Assembly (NCBI GenBank): GCA_025558075.1
Contig: JAHLKF010000033.1
Span: 1-64,000, forward strand
DNA from: Gaertneriomyces semiglobifer
Lineage: Eukaryota > Chytridiomycota > Chytridiomycetes > Spizellomycetales > Spizellomycetaceae
DNA: 64,000 nucleotides
Direction of reading: 5' to 3'
This document shows, piece after piece, positions 10,921-19,680 of this stretch (its first letter is position 1; each line of letters opens with the position of its first letter). The position numbers were made by a program, and so were the translations under genes. The notes under the pieces are model-generated. The model made no database searches and was not told where the DNA came from. It saw only the letters and a list, made by a program, of their open reading frames with translations.

Positions 10921-11874
10921 CAATATATGTAGGCGTGGTTCAGTAAAGCATATCGTATTTCTTGTCAGGGTACATATAAAAATATGAAATGGAAGCGAAG
11001 CGTTGCCTTGATAAGAACCTCGGTGGTAAGGCGCACGGCGGTTTGGCGTCGATGCTGTACTGGGCAATGAGGCACCCAAGAAAGCAGTATGCCATGCGGG
11101 ACACCACTACGAGCGACATCGCATTCCAATCAAAGAGCAAAGGCCAAGCTCCCGAAGTAAGGACTACTGTCCGCTTGGTCACGAATGGGAAAACGAGAAG
11201 CCGGCGCTGGGTTGACTATTACGACGAGTCGATATGACCGATTCAGGTTGCCGCAGGGTCAAACATAGGGCGTGAAGTGCATCATCCAACAGCAAAAGTG
11301 GTGCTCCAGATATCAACGGCAATCATCATATTCCGGCCACCGTCAAATGTTGTTTAAGGAAAGATCGTCATTACAGCAATTCGTACCGATCAGAACTCCT
11401 TTCTTCAAGCACAATTCACCTTCCATCGACTTCCCACACTGAAGCGCTTTTGGCTCACAAGTAGTTACTATGACCAAGTCGCTGTACATGTATGCCAAAA
11501 TCTGTGGTTCCCACAAGAGTACCACATGTCCAGGAAGTTCAGGCCCCTGCAGTGACCCTACGTCTCCCATCACCAGGCGTCCCCAGCGTTAATTGGTGCA
11601 AGGACACCCAGGTATTTACGCAGCATGCTTGGATCTGCATCGGACCTCCAAAGTCACGCGCAAATCACGGGAGGTGCTTACCTCATACTATAGCTGCTAT
11701 TAGCAGGCATTGGGGGCGATGCGGCCCGTTGCCCTCTGCCTTTAATTTGCTCTGCCTTTTGCGCTGTCCTGGTCAATTCAACGTGTGATTGCGTAAGTGT
11801 GAAAATGGACCTTCGCATGGCAGGTCGCGCCGCGTTTGTTCCAATGCCCTGCGACGAAGGGTAATCTTGCAAAT
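10921..11874. other. Intergenic, left flank of the repeat island
   Basis: No confident gene. A plus-strand ATG frame at 10989-11237 (82 codons) and a minus-strand frame ending at 11343 are open but match nothing I know. From about 11780 the sequence contains a hairpin-like motif (CCTTCGCATGGCAGG ... CCCTGCGACGAAGG) that recurs elsewhere in the island. Confidence 0.35.
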
Positions 11875-12024
11875 GTTTCCTATGTAAAACAAAGACGCCG
11901 CCATAGCCGAGTGGTCTAGACCTGGGCATCTTGAGCGCTGTAAGGCCGGGAACGCAAGTTCGATTCCGGGGAGGTGCACTTTGCAATGATAGATGTGCTG
12001 GGCTCGGTACTTTTGTTATTTTTT
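11875..12024 (+). mobile_element. tRNA-headed SINE-like element, copy 1
   Basis: About 150 bp with an internal RNA polymerase III promoter of tRNA type: an A box TAGCCGAGTGG at 11904-11914 and a B-box-like AGTTCGATTCC at 11957-11967. Spacing suits a class II (Leu/Ser-like) tRNA. It is not a working tRNA: read as a cloverleaf, only three of seven acceptor pairs and two of five T-stem pairs form. The first T-run (TTTT at about 12011) could end a Pol III transcript. A nearly identical copy lies inverted at 14730-14879, with about three differences in 148 aligned bases. Confidence 0.7.
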
Positions 12025-12097
12025 GGAGTGCTTACGTTTGCTGCTCAGGGATGGCCTTCGCATGGCAGGTTGCGACGCGTGCCCTGCGACGAAGGGA

Positions 12098-12157
12098 CTA
12101 TGTAAAACAAGACGCCGCCATCTGCCGCCTGGGCTCGGTACTTTTGTTATCTTTTTG
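12098..12157 (+). repeat. Internally deleted SINE-like copy
   Basis: This fragment keeps the left end of the SINE-like unit (TATGTAAAACAAGACGCCGCCAT) joined directly to its right end (CTGGGCTCGGTACTTTTGTTAT). The whole tRNA-like body with the A and B boxes is missing. It is preceded by a copy of the CCTTCGCATGGCAGG hairpin motif, as copy 1 is. Confidence 0.6.
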
Positions 12158-12479
12158 ATGAACTCTTACGGCTCCTCATACTGTCGCATATATCTAATAT
12201 AGTGGTTTGCCTCGCTTTCAAATTCATGCATTCAACGTACTGAAACCAACAGTCGTGTCTCTGAACAAAATGTTCGTGTGCCACAGCCCGATCCAGGACT
12301 CGACAGTGTGTGTATGGACGAGACCTGGTGATTTGCTTTTCATTCAACCAACCTTGAAATTGACAGGTCACTGCCCTCATAGGTGCTTGACGGTGCTCCA
12401 CCAACACTCGCACGTGCGGCCACCTTTTTTTTGAATGATTACGTTGCCGGTCAGGGATGGCCTCTCGCATGGGCATTTG

Positions 12480-13286
12480 CTGTCCGGACGCGTAGTTTCC
12501 CACGCGTGTGTGCAGATTACGACAACTTCCGATCCACGCTGCAGCAATCAACCGTATCGAGAACAATGAGTTTCTTTGAAATTGAGGTAAGCAAGAGCGG
12601 AGAGCAGCTGTGCCTTTTTTTTGCAATCTATTTGGTGGCCCAGTTGCTGCTGTCGTTCATTTATCCTGGATCGAGATAAGATGACTTTAGATGACGAATG
12701 GCGCAATCGCATCGGTCGACAATGCAATCCCCCTCATCAAAGAGCACCCTCTCGGATATAAAAGGGGCCCTCCCGTCGCCTCTCCCTCCCCTTTTTCTTC
12801 AGGCGTTTGGGGGAAGCATGAAGGACTAAGCTGGAGGTCGCGTCCACCAGTGATAAAACCTTGTATTGCGCGTTTTACCTGTTGCCTTTCGTGTCGGATA
12901 CTGAAGTTGGATAGACTTCACGCAGTTCAGCCGCGCTTAAGTTCGCAGCTGCTGTAGATGCTCTATTTGACCGCGCTCAGAATCCGAGTGTCACGAAAAC
13001 AACCGGGATGACATCTCTTACAAATCTTGTGGTTTTGGGTGGTTCGATTATTCACCTCCGTTTCCATCATTTGCAAGGGGGCCGACTACTGGACTTCGAC
13101 TTGTGGACATCGACTACAACAACCTCGACTGCTGGACTTCGACTTCAACAACCTCGACTACTGGACTTCGACTACGACAACCTCGACACCAAGACGCTGT
13201 GAAACTCAGGGCAAAACGGTCCGTGAAACCCTGGGCGGCTGGTGAAAGAATGCTTCGTGCATACCTTTCATCAGCAATAACACTTG
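12480..13286 (+). mobile_element. Long repeated element, copy A (TATA + minisatellite + conserved 3' block)
   Basis: The left part (12480-12800) and right part (13182-13286) are alignable by eye with copy B (15318-15545 and 15957-16045). Shared left features are TTTCCCACGCGTGTG, a T8 run before GCAATCTA, TTGGTGGCCCAGTTGCTGCT, ATGACGAATGGCG, and a TATAAAAGGGG-type site (12757-12763) followed by a CTCTCCCTCCCC tract. The shared right block contains CTCGACACCA and GGTGAAA...ATGCTTCG. Between them, copy A has about 280 bp not found in B, then a short minisatellite. No long open frame runs through, so it is a non-autonomous element, a non-coding transcription unit or a decayed gene. Confidence 0.5.
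13084..13190 (+). repeat. 29-bp minisatellite in element copy A
   Basis: Units starting CTCGACT and containing CTGGACTTCGACT begin at 13124, 13153 and 13182, i.e. an exact 29-bp period, with a looser unit before them. Since 29 is not a multiple of three, the frame shifts at each unit, which argues against a coding repeat. Confidence 0.75.
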
Positions 13287-13399
13287 GAGTTGTGTTATGT
13301 ATATATAATATATTTTGTGCTGTATAAACATGAGACTTTGGTTATTTTGTGTTGAATAATAATAAGTGTTGAATAATATTATGAGTTTTATCATGACTA

Positions 13400-13670
13400 G
13401 AGTTCAAGACTTGTAAGTCAACTGACAGTAAACTTGTCGATCAATCGTCAGTTAACCGACGGCGCTGAAATAAGTGGATTATCAGTCAACTTACATATAT
13501 ACATATACAGTCAATCACTCAACCTTCGGCCGATTGGCAGTCAGCGGTGAATGTGCTATGGCTTTCTCAGTCAACCGACCGTGACTGTCGGTCCACCGAC
13601 GCCAACTGGCAGTTTACCGACAGTCGCCGACAGTCACTGAAAGTCACCGTAAGTTGACCGATATATGCCA
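13400..13670. repeat. Degenerate CAGTCA/ACCGAC-rich tract
   Basis: The tract is packed with imperfect, irregularly spaced variants of CAGTCAACCGAC and their complements, for example GTCAGTTAACCGACGG, TCAGTCAACCGACCGTG and GGCAGTTTACCGACAGTC. A related patch lies at about 14320-14430 (CAGTTCACCGACAATTGAC, TTACCGATCAGTGACTTATCGG). No protein frame. The function is not known to me. Confidence 0.5.
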
Positions 13671-14729
13671 TTGAGAGGAGATCGTTACGTACTAGAGATG
13701 GATTTGCCACCATACCTTGCCGACGTTGAGGACGTAACTTGTTCAAATTCAGTAGCGCTTCTTCTGGTTCCACGCAACACTTTTTTTACAACTCCTTTCC
13801 GCATGCGGCATCCGCAACATGGCCGACACTAGCAGCAGCAGCAACAGCAGCAGCACATGAGTCTAACGCCGGGGCCCACGGTCCAATAACGTCGACGAGC
13901 CCTTTTCCCAGAGGATGCACATGCAAGGGAATGCGACAGTTCGATGTGGCCAACGGTCTGCGCATTCCAACGTGCGGCACCATTCCCGGTAAGCGCTCTG
14001 TTCTGCGAGGGGTCGAAACGGACCAACGGAAAGCGGCATTTGGAGGAAGTTCGCGACGATGTTTACGATGTTTTTTTCCCAGGCGACGCACAAGGCGATG
14101 TGCTCAGAGACAAGCTACATTCAACGAAACCTCCTCGACCGCTCATCGAATGACAGTAAGTCGCAACGGGGAAGTAGGTTTTAGAGTAGCGTAGAGCAGG
14201 CAGAGCAGGCAGCGCAGCGTAGAGCAGGTAACATTGATGATTTCGGACCCAATAGAATGATGCCAATAGCTATTATATATATACGTACGTGCGACCTGCT
14301 ATGCATTATGATATCTTTCATCAGCTTTTCAGTTCACCGACAATTGACTTATAACATCTTGAGTTTTTCCCGATTTTTGACTGATTAGTTACCGATCAGT
14401 GACTTATCGGTGCACTTAAATCAGATGGCCCGCAGAGAGCTATAGACCGCTACGCAAGCGTCCTGGCGCCAGATTTTTATGACTGCTGATGCCTCAACTT
14501 CAACTGAGGTTGTCAAGATTTTGCTCGCTCAACTCAAGTGTAAAAATGGATATTTCTGGAATCCTCGCATTCCCGGCTCGCTCCTCAAGGAATCACCTTG
14601 GGAAAGCATTGGCGGTTTGACGTCGATCGACTTTCGAGTAAACCTCGACTGCCTCTATTGAGACATCAGTGGGTGATCATGCGAGTCTCAGCAGCACAAC
14701 ATTAAAAAATATATATTATATAGGCAATC
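13671..14729. other. Repeat-island interior without a recognised gene
   Basis: A plus-strand frame at 13739-14194 has an Ala/Ser-rich start and an Arg/Cys-rich end but no family signal. Another frame at 13944-14153 ends in a more protein-like stretch (RDDVYDVFFPGDAQGDVL). Either could be a decayed exon. Short direct repeats of GAGCAGGCAG occur near 14190-14230. The second CAGTCA/ACCGAC-like patch is at about 14320-14430. Confidence 0.3.
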
Positions 14730-14879
14730 GAAAAATAACAAAAGTACCGAGCCCAGGGCATCTATCAGTGCAAAGTGCACCTCCCCGGAATCGAACTTGC
14801 GTTCCCGGCCTTACAGCGCTCAAGATGCCCAGGTCTAGACCACTCGGCTATGGCGGCGTCTTTGTTTTACATAGGAAAC
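14730..14879 (-). mobile_element. tRNA-headed SINE-like element, copy 2 (inverted)
   Basis: Reverse-strand counterpart of the element at 11875-12024, differing at about three positions over the common ~148 bp. The match runs from TTTCCTATGTAAAAC through the A box, B box and GGGCTCGGTACTTTTGTTATT. Flanks differ outside the unit, so the element, not the surrounding DNA, was copied. The strong identity beside diverged relatives points to a recent event. Confidence 0.7.
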
Positions 14880-15188
14880 CATTTAAAGGGTACTCTTCGT
14901 CGCATGCGAGGTGTGAAATTCATGTCGCGCTTGTCCGGACGAAAAGAATGCTTCTGTATATGTAGTGAAGGCTGTCACTGTCACCTTCTGGCCTGACGAC
15001 ACCTTGCGGCACCTTGCGTGCTACCCGTCGACCTATCGTGAGTGGTTGAATGAAAAGCAAACCACCTCGTCCATACACACATTCGAGGTCAATGTCGAGT
15101 ACTGGATCGGGCTGTGGCAGCATTGTGTTTTAAAGAACAAACCCGCAGCCCTCGTTCTGATCCCAACGTTGAACATATTATACGACAC

Positions 15189-15275
15189 TTCAAAAAAATA
15201 ACAAAAGGTACCGACTACCTCTCACTGCAAGTGCACCTCCCTGGAATCGAACCGTCGTTCGCAGGAAACCATTTC
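15189..15275 (-). repeat. Truncated, diverged SINE-like copy 3
   Basis: On the reverse strand it contains a consensus-perfect B box (GGTTCGATTCC) followed by AGGGAGGTGCACTT and a GGTACCTTTTGTTATTTTTTT tail, matching the 3' half of copies 1 and 2. The A-box half is missing or unrecognisable. Confidence 0.55.
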
Positions 15276-15317
15276 CAGGATGCAGGGCATTGGAACACCT
15301 CGCGTGGCAGGTCAAGA

Positions 15318-16045
15318 CGCGTCCGGACAACTAGTTTCCCACGCGTGTGCAATCTACACCGTATCGGGAACATTGAGTCCCTTTGAGGTAAGCAGCTGTG
15401 CCTTTTTTTTGCAATCTACTTGGTGGCCCAGTTGCTGCTTAGATGGATGAATTTAGATGACGAATGGCGTGATCGCATCGGCCAAAGGGCACCCTCTCGG
15501 ACATAAAAGGGGGCCCCCCGTTCGTCTCTCCCTCCCCTCAGTTTTCCTTCAGTTCGCCTCCCTCGACATCTTCGACTACCACTGGACTTCGACAACTGGA
15601 CATCGCCTTGTGGACATCGACTACACAACAACCTCGACTGCTGGACTTCGACTTTCATCGCCGTGTGAGCACCGCCGTGTGAACAACATCGCCGTGTGAA
15701 CATCGCCATGTGGACTTCGACAACTGGACTTCGACTACTCAACAACCTCGACTACTGGACTTCGACTTTCATCGCCATGTGAGCACCGCCGTGTGAACAA
15801 CATCGCCGTGTGAACATCGCCATGTGGACTTCGACAACTGGACTTCGACTACTCAACAACCTCGACTACTGGACTTCGACTTTCATCGCCATGTGAGCAC
15901 CGCCGTGTGAACAGCATCGCCGTGTGAACATCGCCATGTGGACTTCGACTCTTCCGGACCTCGACACCAGGAGCAAGGCAAAGCGGCCGTGAGACCCGGC
16001 GGCAGGTGAAAACATGCTTCGGCATACCTTTCACTTGACAATTCA
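15318..16045 (+). mobile_element. Long repeated element, copy B
   Basis: Diverged partner of 12480-13286 with the same order: TTTCCCACGCGTGTG; GGTAAGCAGCTGTGCC with the T8 run; TTGGTGGCCCAGTTGCTGCT; ATGACGAATGGCG; a CATAAAAGGGGG site (15502-15512) with CTCTCCCTCCCC; a GACTTCGAC minisatellite; and a right block CCTCGACACCA...GGTGAAAACATGCTTCG. It lacks the ~280 bp insert of copy A and has a longer minisatellite. It lies beside a SINE-like fragment, as copy A does. Confidence 0.5.
15653..15958 (+). repeat. 114-bp minisatellite in element copy B
   Basis: Units starting TTTCATCGCC begin at 15653, 15767 and 15881, an exact 114-bp period, with the third cut short. Each unit contains shorter internal repeats (CATCGCCGTGTGA, GACTTCGAC). 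All forward frames meet TGA inside the unit (GTG TGA). There is no plausible protein, so it is a non-coding array. Confidence 0.85.
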
Positions 16046-16263
16046 TCATTTACCGTATTACCGACTATATAGACTTTTGGTTTCATTTGTACTTTAAGTT
16101 GAATAATAATATATGTTTTAAATAAACCTTATTGTCTATGGAAGCGTCTTGTAATGCATAGGAAAACATTGGCTTTGTTATACACAGGAAACCATTCACA
16201 AGATGCCCTTCATCGCAGGACATTGGAGGCGGTCTGCCATGCGAAGGCCATCCCTGAACAGCC

Positions 16264-16345
16264 AAGCGAACGACGGTTCGATTCCTGGAAGGTGCACTTG
16301 CGGTGATAGATTGTCCTTTTTGTGCATGCCCTTTTGTTATTTCTT
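16264..16345 (+). repeat. Diverged SINE-like copy 4
   Basis: Contains the perfect B box GGTTCGATTCC, then GGAAGGTGCACTTGCGGTGATAGAT, then CCTTTTGTTATTTCTTG. This is the 3' half of the SINE-like unit. Upstream (about 16195-16260) is the reverse complement of the CCTTCGCATGGCAG hairpin motif. A 66-codon frame at 16322-16519 begins inside this repeat. Confidence 0.55.
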
Positions 16346-17537
16346 GCTGCAATGTCTTTATTTGTAACAGACAAACTCTATATCAGACCAGAGGACGCTT
16401 GCTTAGAAGTGTTTGCCGACACTCTCGCTACATCGCATTCAAAGCTGTCAGATTCGTATTTGGTGAAAAGCCTGCCAGGAACGAGACCGTTTGATCACAG
16501 AATGAACGAGGATCATTAACCAGTCTTACTGATCCTCAGAGACGTCTCTCATGTAAAGAGAACTTTTGTGCATTGCAATGCCTTACTCTGATATGTCTTA
16601 AATGTCTTGTTGTATCGTTGCGCATGAGCGCGACGTGTGTTGACAGCTCGAATGACAGCTGCGTTCGGACGAGGTTTTTTCCCAGAGCACATTTCACACA
16701 GAAACAAATAACGAAGAGCTAGAACGACATTGCAATGTATTAGGAATATAGAAAGGTGTATGTGTGTTGGTGGGTGTCTGTTGAAAGCCTGGTGAGAATG
16801 ATAAACAAAACGCATATTTAGAAGGGGGAGGTTGCCACATGTAGATATTTGACGGACACATTTCAGATGACGTTTGTTTAAATGTGACATGTGGACCTGA
16901 AATAGCAGTGGTTGTAAGGTGTGGGGCCTATGTAAATGTACACGTAGATACGGATTAGGTGGTGAGATGTCAGTCAGAAAGGAGGGAGGGGGTAGGGACA
17001 TGTCAGTAGTTATCAAAAACCTTGTAGAGAGACGTTCTGCAGTTTTGAACGCTTGGAGGTGTTGGGTTTTACCTTTGCTTTTGGGTCGATCGGAGTACGG
17101 CCGGGGAGGTTGTGGGCATCGTAAGCCTATTCGTATTTACCACCGCTCCGCTCCGCTTGCACCACATCTATTTCCATTCACCGTCGCGACCGACCGGCGT
17201 TGGGTCATCGCAGTCACATCACACTACGACCCATTCAAGAAGGTCACACACATCAAGGTTACTCACCGGGTTTCTAGAAAGAGACCTCGCTTGTATCTTT
17301 GAGGATACCGAGCCTGCCCCCGGCCTATCTTCCGAGAAACGTCACAGTTCCCCATTGAATTACGCGTTACGCTGAGGTTCTCGGGAAAATCACCGATTGG
17401 GCCTATGCGTTTTTGCTTGACCAGAACAATACGCTGAGTTTGGTTTTGTTGAGTCAACAACGTCCCCCGCTCCCTCCGCCTGGGTGGAGAGATCGCGAAA
17501 CGCCGTCATTCCGCCCCGCAATAGAGGACGTCGCGGA
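16346..17537. other. Intergenic, right flank of repeat island and upstream of RRM gene
   Basis: No convincing gene. The 3' part of the short frame ending at 16519 is the only protein-like stretch (LEVFADTLATSHSKLSDSYLV) and could be a decayed exon. From about 17100 on the sequence is promoter-proximal to the RRM gene. Confidence 0.35.
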
Positions 17538-17545
17538 TATAAAAA
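17538..17545 (+). promoter_or_regulatory. TATA-like box upstream of the RRM gene
   Basis: TATAAAAA lies about 100 bp before the ATG at 17646 and is followed by a G-rich run (GGGGGTGGGGGGAGG). The same TATAAAAGGGG layout occurs in element copy A (12757) and, with one change, in copy B (15502). Confidence 0.5.
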
Positions 17546-17645
17546 GGGGGTGGGGGGAGGTCGGGGTAGCAAGGTTCAAGACGTGGGAACCTGAACAGAA
17601 AAGCAAGCAGCAATAACTTGAACATCCTTTTTTTTGACCTCGACA

Positions 17646-18419
17646 ATGAACGTTACATCCCAAAGCCCTATGATGAGTTTCTATCAACCGGTATACCCGC
17701 AGATGATTGGAGGAACAACGTATTATACCCCCCTCCCGTGTCCGCCACTCCCCATTACGACAATGCCGTATCCAACATGGGTTCCATCAACGGCTAGTAC
17801 ACTAGGCATGTCCTATACTCCGACCACAATGTCGCTGGCGCCTGCGGCGGAGGGGGCTGCTTATATCCCGACGTTTGTCCCTACAGAGGACGGTCTGCAC
17901 CACCACCACCACCAACCCCTCCCACCACCGCCGCTGCCGCTGCCGTCTCGCCCGCCCGTACCCACAAACGTCTACATCAAACACCTCCCGCCCACCACCA
18001 CCGACGCAACCCTCGCTGCCCTCGCGACGCCCTATGGCGAGGTGCTCTCTGTGAAAGCCATCATGGACCAGGAAACGGGGTGGTGTCGCGGGTACGGGTT
18101 CGTGCTGTTTGCGACGCGGGGGCAGGCGGAGAATGCCATGGAGGGGCTTGCAAAGAGGGGGTTGGGGGCGAGTTTGGCGCATAATCCGGGGCCGAGGAGT
18201 GGTGGTGGGTTTGGTTTCGGTGGTGGGAGACGAGGAGGGGTGAGCGGTGGTGGTGGTGCGGCGCGGGTGGGGTGGGGAACGGGTGGGCGTGGGAGGGGTA
18301 GGCGAGAGCGGGGTGGACAGGGGTGGTGGTGGGGAGGTGCGGGCGTCGTCGCGGAGACGGAGGTGTTGGCGACGATGACGAGTGATTTGAAGGGTTGGCT
18401 GGGGATAGGGCGGTGTTGA
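17646..18419 (+). CDS. RBMS/MSSP-like single-RRM RNA-binding protein
   Basis: A probable RNA-binding protein of 257 residues in one exon. The N-terminal third is rich in Pro, Tyr, Thr and Met and ends in a His/Pro run. An RRM follows at about residues 105-180, with RNP2 VYIKHL and RNP1 GYGFVLF. The phrases TNVYIKHLPPTTTDATL, KAIMDQETGWCRGYGF and GLGASLAHN resemble the first RRM of the vertebrate RBMS (MSSP) and related fungal proteins. Those usually carry a second RRM directly after. Here the second RRM is replaced by a Gly/Arg-rich tail (GGG, GRGRGRR). The gene is strikingly GC- and G-rich at its 3' end. The in-frame ATG at 17646 is the first after a pyrimidine-rich leader. Confidence 0.8.
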   Translation: MNVTSQSPMMSFYQPVYPQMIGGTTYYTPLPCPPLPITTMPYPTWVPSTASTLGMSYTPTTMSLAPAAEGAAYIPTFVPTEDGLHHHHHQPLPPPPLPLPSRPPVPTNVYIKHLPPTTTDATLAALATPYGEVLSVKAIMDQETGWCRGYGFVLFATRGQAENAMEGLAKRGLGASLAHNPGPRSGGGFGFGGGRRGGVSGGGGAARVGWGTGGRGRGRRERGGQGWWWGGAGVVAETEVLATMTSDLKGWLGIGRC

Positions 18420-19004
18420 GGGGTGGGTGTGGGAGAGGGGAGGGGTAGCTGGGTTTTGTTTCTGTTTTCTTCTTTGTGGTTTTCTTTTAATGACATAAAG
18501 TTATACAATGTGGCTATTTCTTTGAATGCACTGTGTGTATCTTTTTGTTTTGAGGTCATCAGAAAGCTTGTTGCACTTGTATGATCCAATCGCACTTGCA
18601 TGTCCAGGAAAAACATGCAACTGTATAAGTTAATTCACTTTGTCATTTCGATGCTCATTTTCTAGCAATGTGGCCTATTGTTCTCACATTCGTCCGAATG
18701 CAAACATTCAGTCATTCGTTGGATGAAAGACCTAATACTGTGTCCTTTTTAACTTTATTTTTTTTAGAAGCCTGTCATAACCATTTTCCGGACGGGAACG
18801 ACACAACAGGGTTTTCTCTCGCCTTTCGCGTCGTCAGTAAGCCTCCTTCCGCATGACGAAGGCTCGACAAGGGACCAACATTCCCACTGACGGGCTTTTA
18901 GGTCTTTTGAGTGGACGAGGATACATATAGAAGACGACTTCCTGCTGTGGATTTCCTGGTTCCTCGTTTCGCTTCACACTGGCTGTAGAGAACGATTTCT
19001 TGCC
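18420..19004. other. Intergenic, nothing recognised
   Basis: 3' flank of the RRM gene. AT-rich with T runs near 18745-18765. No supported gene. Confidence 0.4.
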
Positions 19005-19680
19005 CTTACCACGATCTGTCAGGATGTGGGTGGTGGCGGGGACGGACCCGACCGTTTAGGTTGGGTTTTACTGTTGTCGGTCCTGTTGGATGTGTAGAGA
19101 AAGAAAGCGGACTGTTTGAGAATGTGAGGGAGAGCAAAGAGCAGCCCCGCTGGCGGGTGGAAGAAGGAGAAAAAAGGAACCAGACGAAACCGACATGCCC
19201 GCTCTTTGCTCTCTGTTCTCCCTCTCTGAACCTACCGCGATATGTCACGATGTGGGTGGTGGCGCGGATGGACCTCCTGAGTTGGGTTTGCCGTCGTCGG
19301 TCCACTGGGATCGGTTGAGAAAGAAAGGCGAACTTTTGAAGAATGTGCGTGAGCAAAGTGCTCTGTGGAGAGAGAGCGAGAGCAGTCAACGGCTGCAAGA
19401 GGAAAAGATATGTCTGCTCGTTGCTCTCTCTTCGTTCTGCCTTTCCCTACCACAATCTGTCATGATCTGGTTGGTGCTGGTGGACGGACCTTCCGAGTTT
19501 ATGTTGGCCGTTGTCCCTTTTGTATGCTTAGAGAAAGAAGGGCAAACATTATGAAGAGTGACGCAGAGCAAAGAGCGGGCCCCGGTATCACAAGAAGAGA
19601 GGCATTGAACGCTTGGAATGGGGAAATATATTACACTTGCTCTTTGCTCTGTCTCCCTCTATTCCTCTCGCTCGTTCGGG
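19005..19680. repeat. Three diverged ~220 bp tandem units with internal inverted repeats
   Basis: Units start at the phrases TACCACGATCTGTCA (19007), TACCGCGATATGTCA (19233) and TACCACAATCTGTCA (19448), so spacings are 226 and 215 bp. Each contains GATGTGGGTGGTG or a variant, GTCGGTCC or a variant, GAGAAAGAAAG, and a pair of facing arms. In unit 1 the arms GAGAGCAAAGAGC (19130-19142) and GCTCTTTGCTCTC (19201-19213) are perfect complements. Units 2 and 3 keep weaker versions. Frames through the units are inconsistent, so I do not call a gene. Confidence 0.7.

Noticed and set aside
11897..11974. Functional Leu/Ser-type tRNA gene
   Set aside because: A and B boxes are present, but acceptor and T stems pair at only a few positions in both near-identical copies, so I call it a tRNA-derived element instead.
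13008..13245. Proteins rich in Asp-Phe-Asp and Thr-Ser-Thr-Thr
   Set aside because: These frames are translations of the 29-bp minisatellite; the period is not a multiple of three and all three frames look equally repetitive.
13739..14194. 151-codon Ala/Arg-rich gene in the repeat island
   Set aside because: Low complexity at the start, no domain, and competing frames of similar quality on both strands.
17802..18616. Pro-rich minus-strand frames opposite the RRM gene
   Set aside because: They are shadows of the GC-rich RRM coding sequence, which has a recognisable domain.
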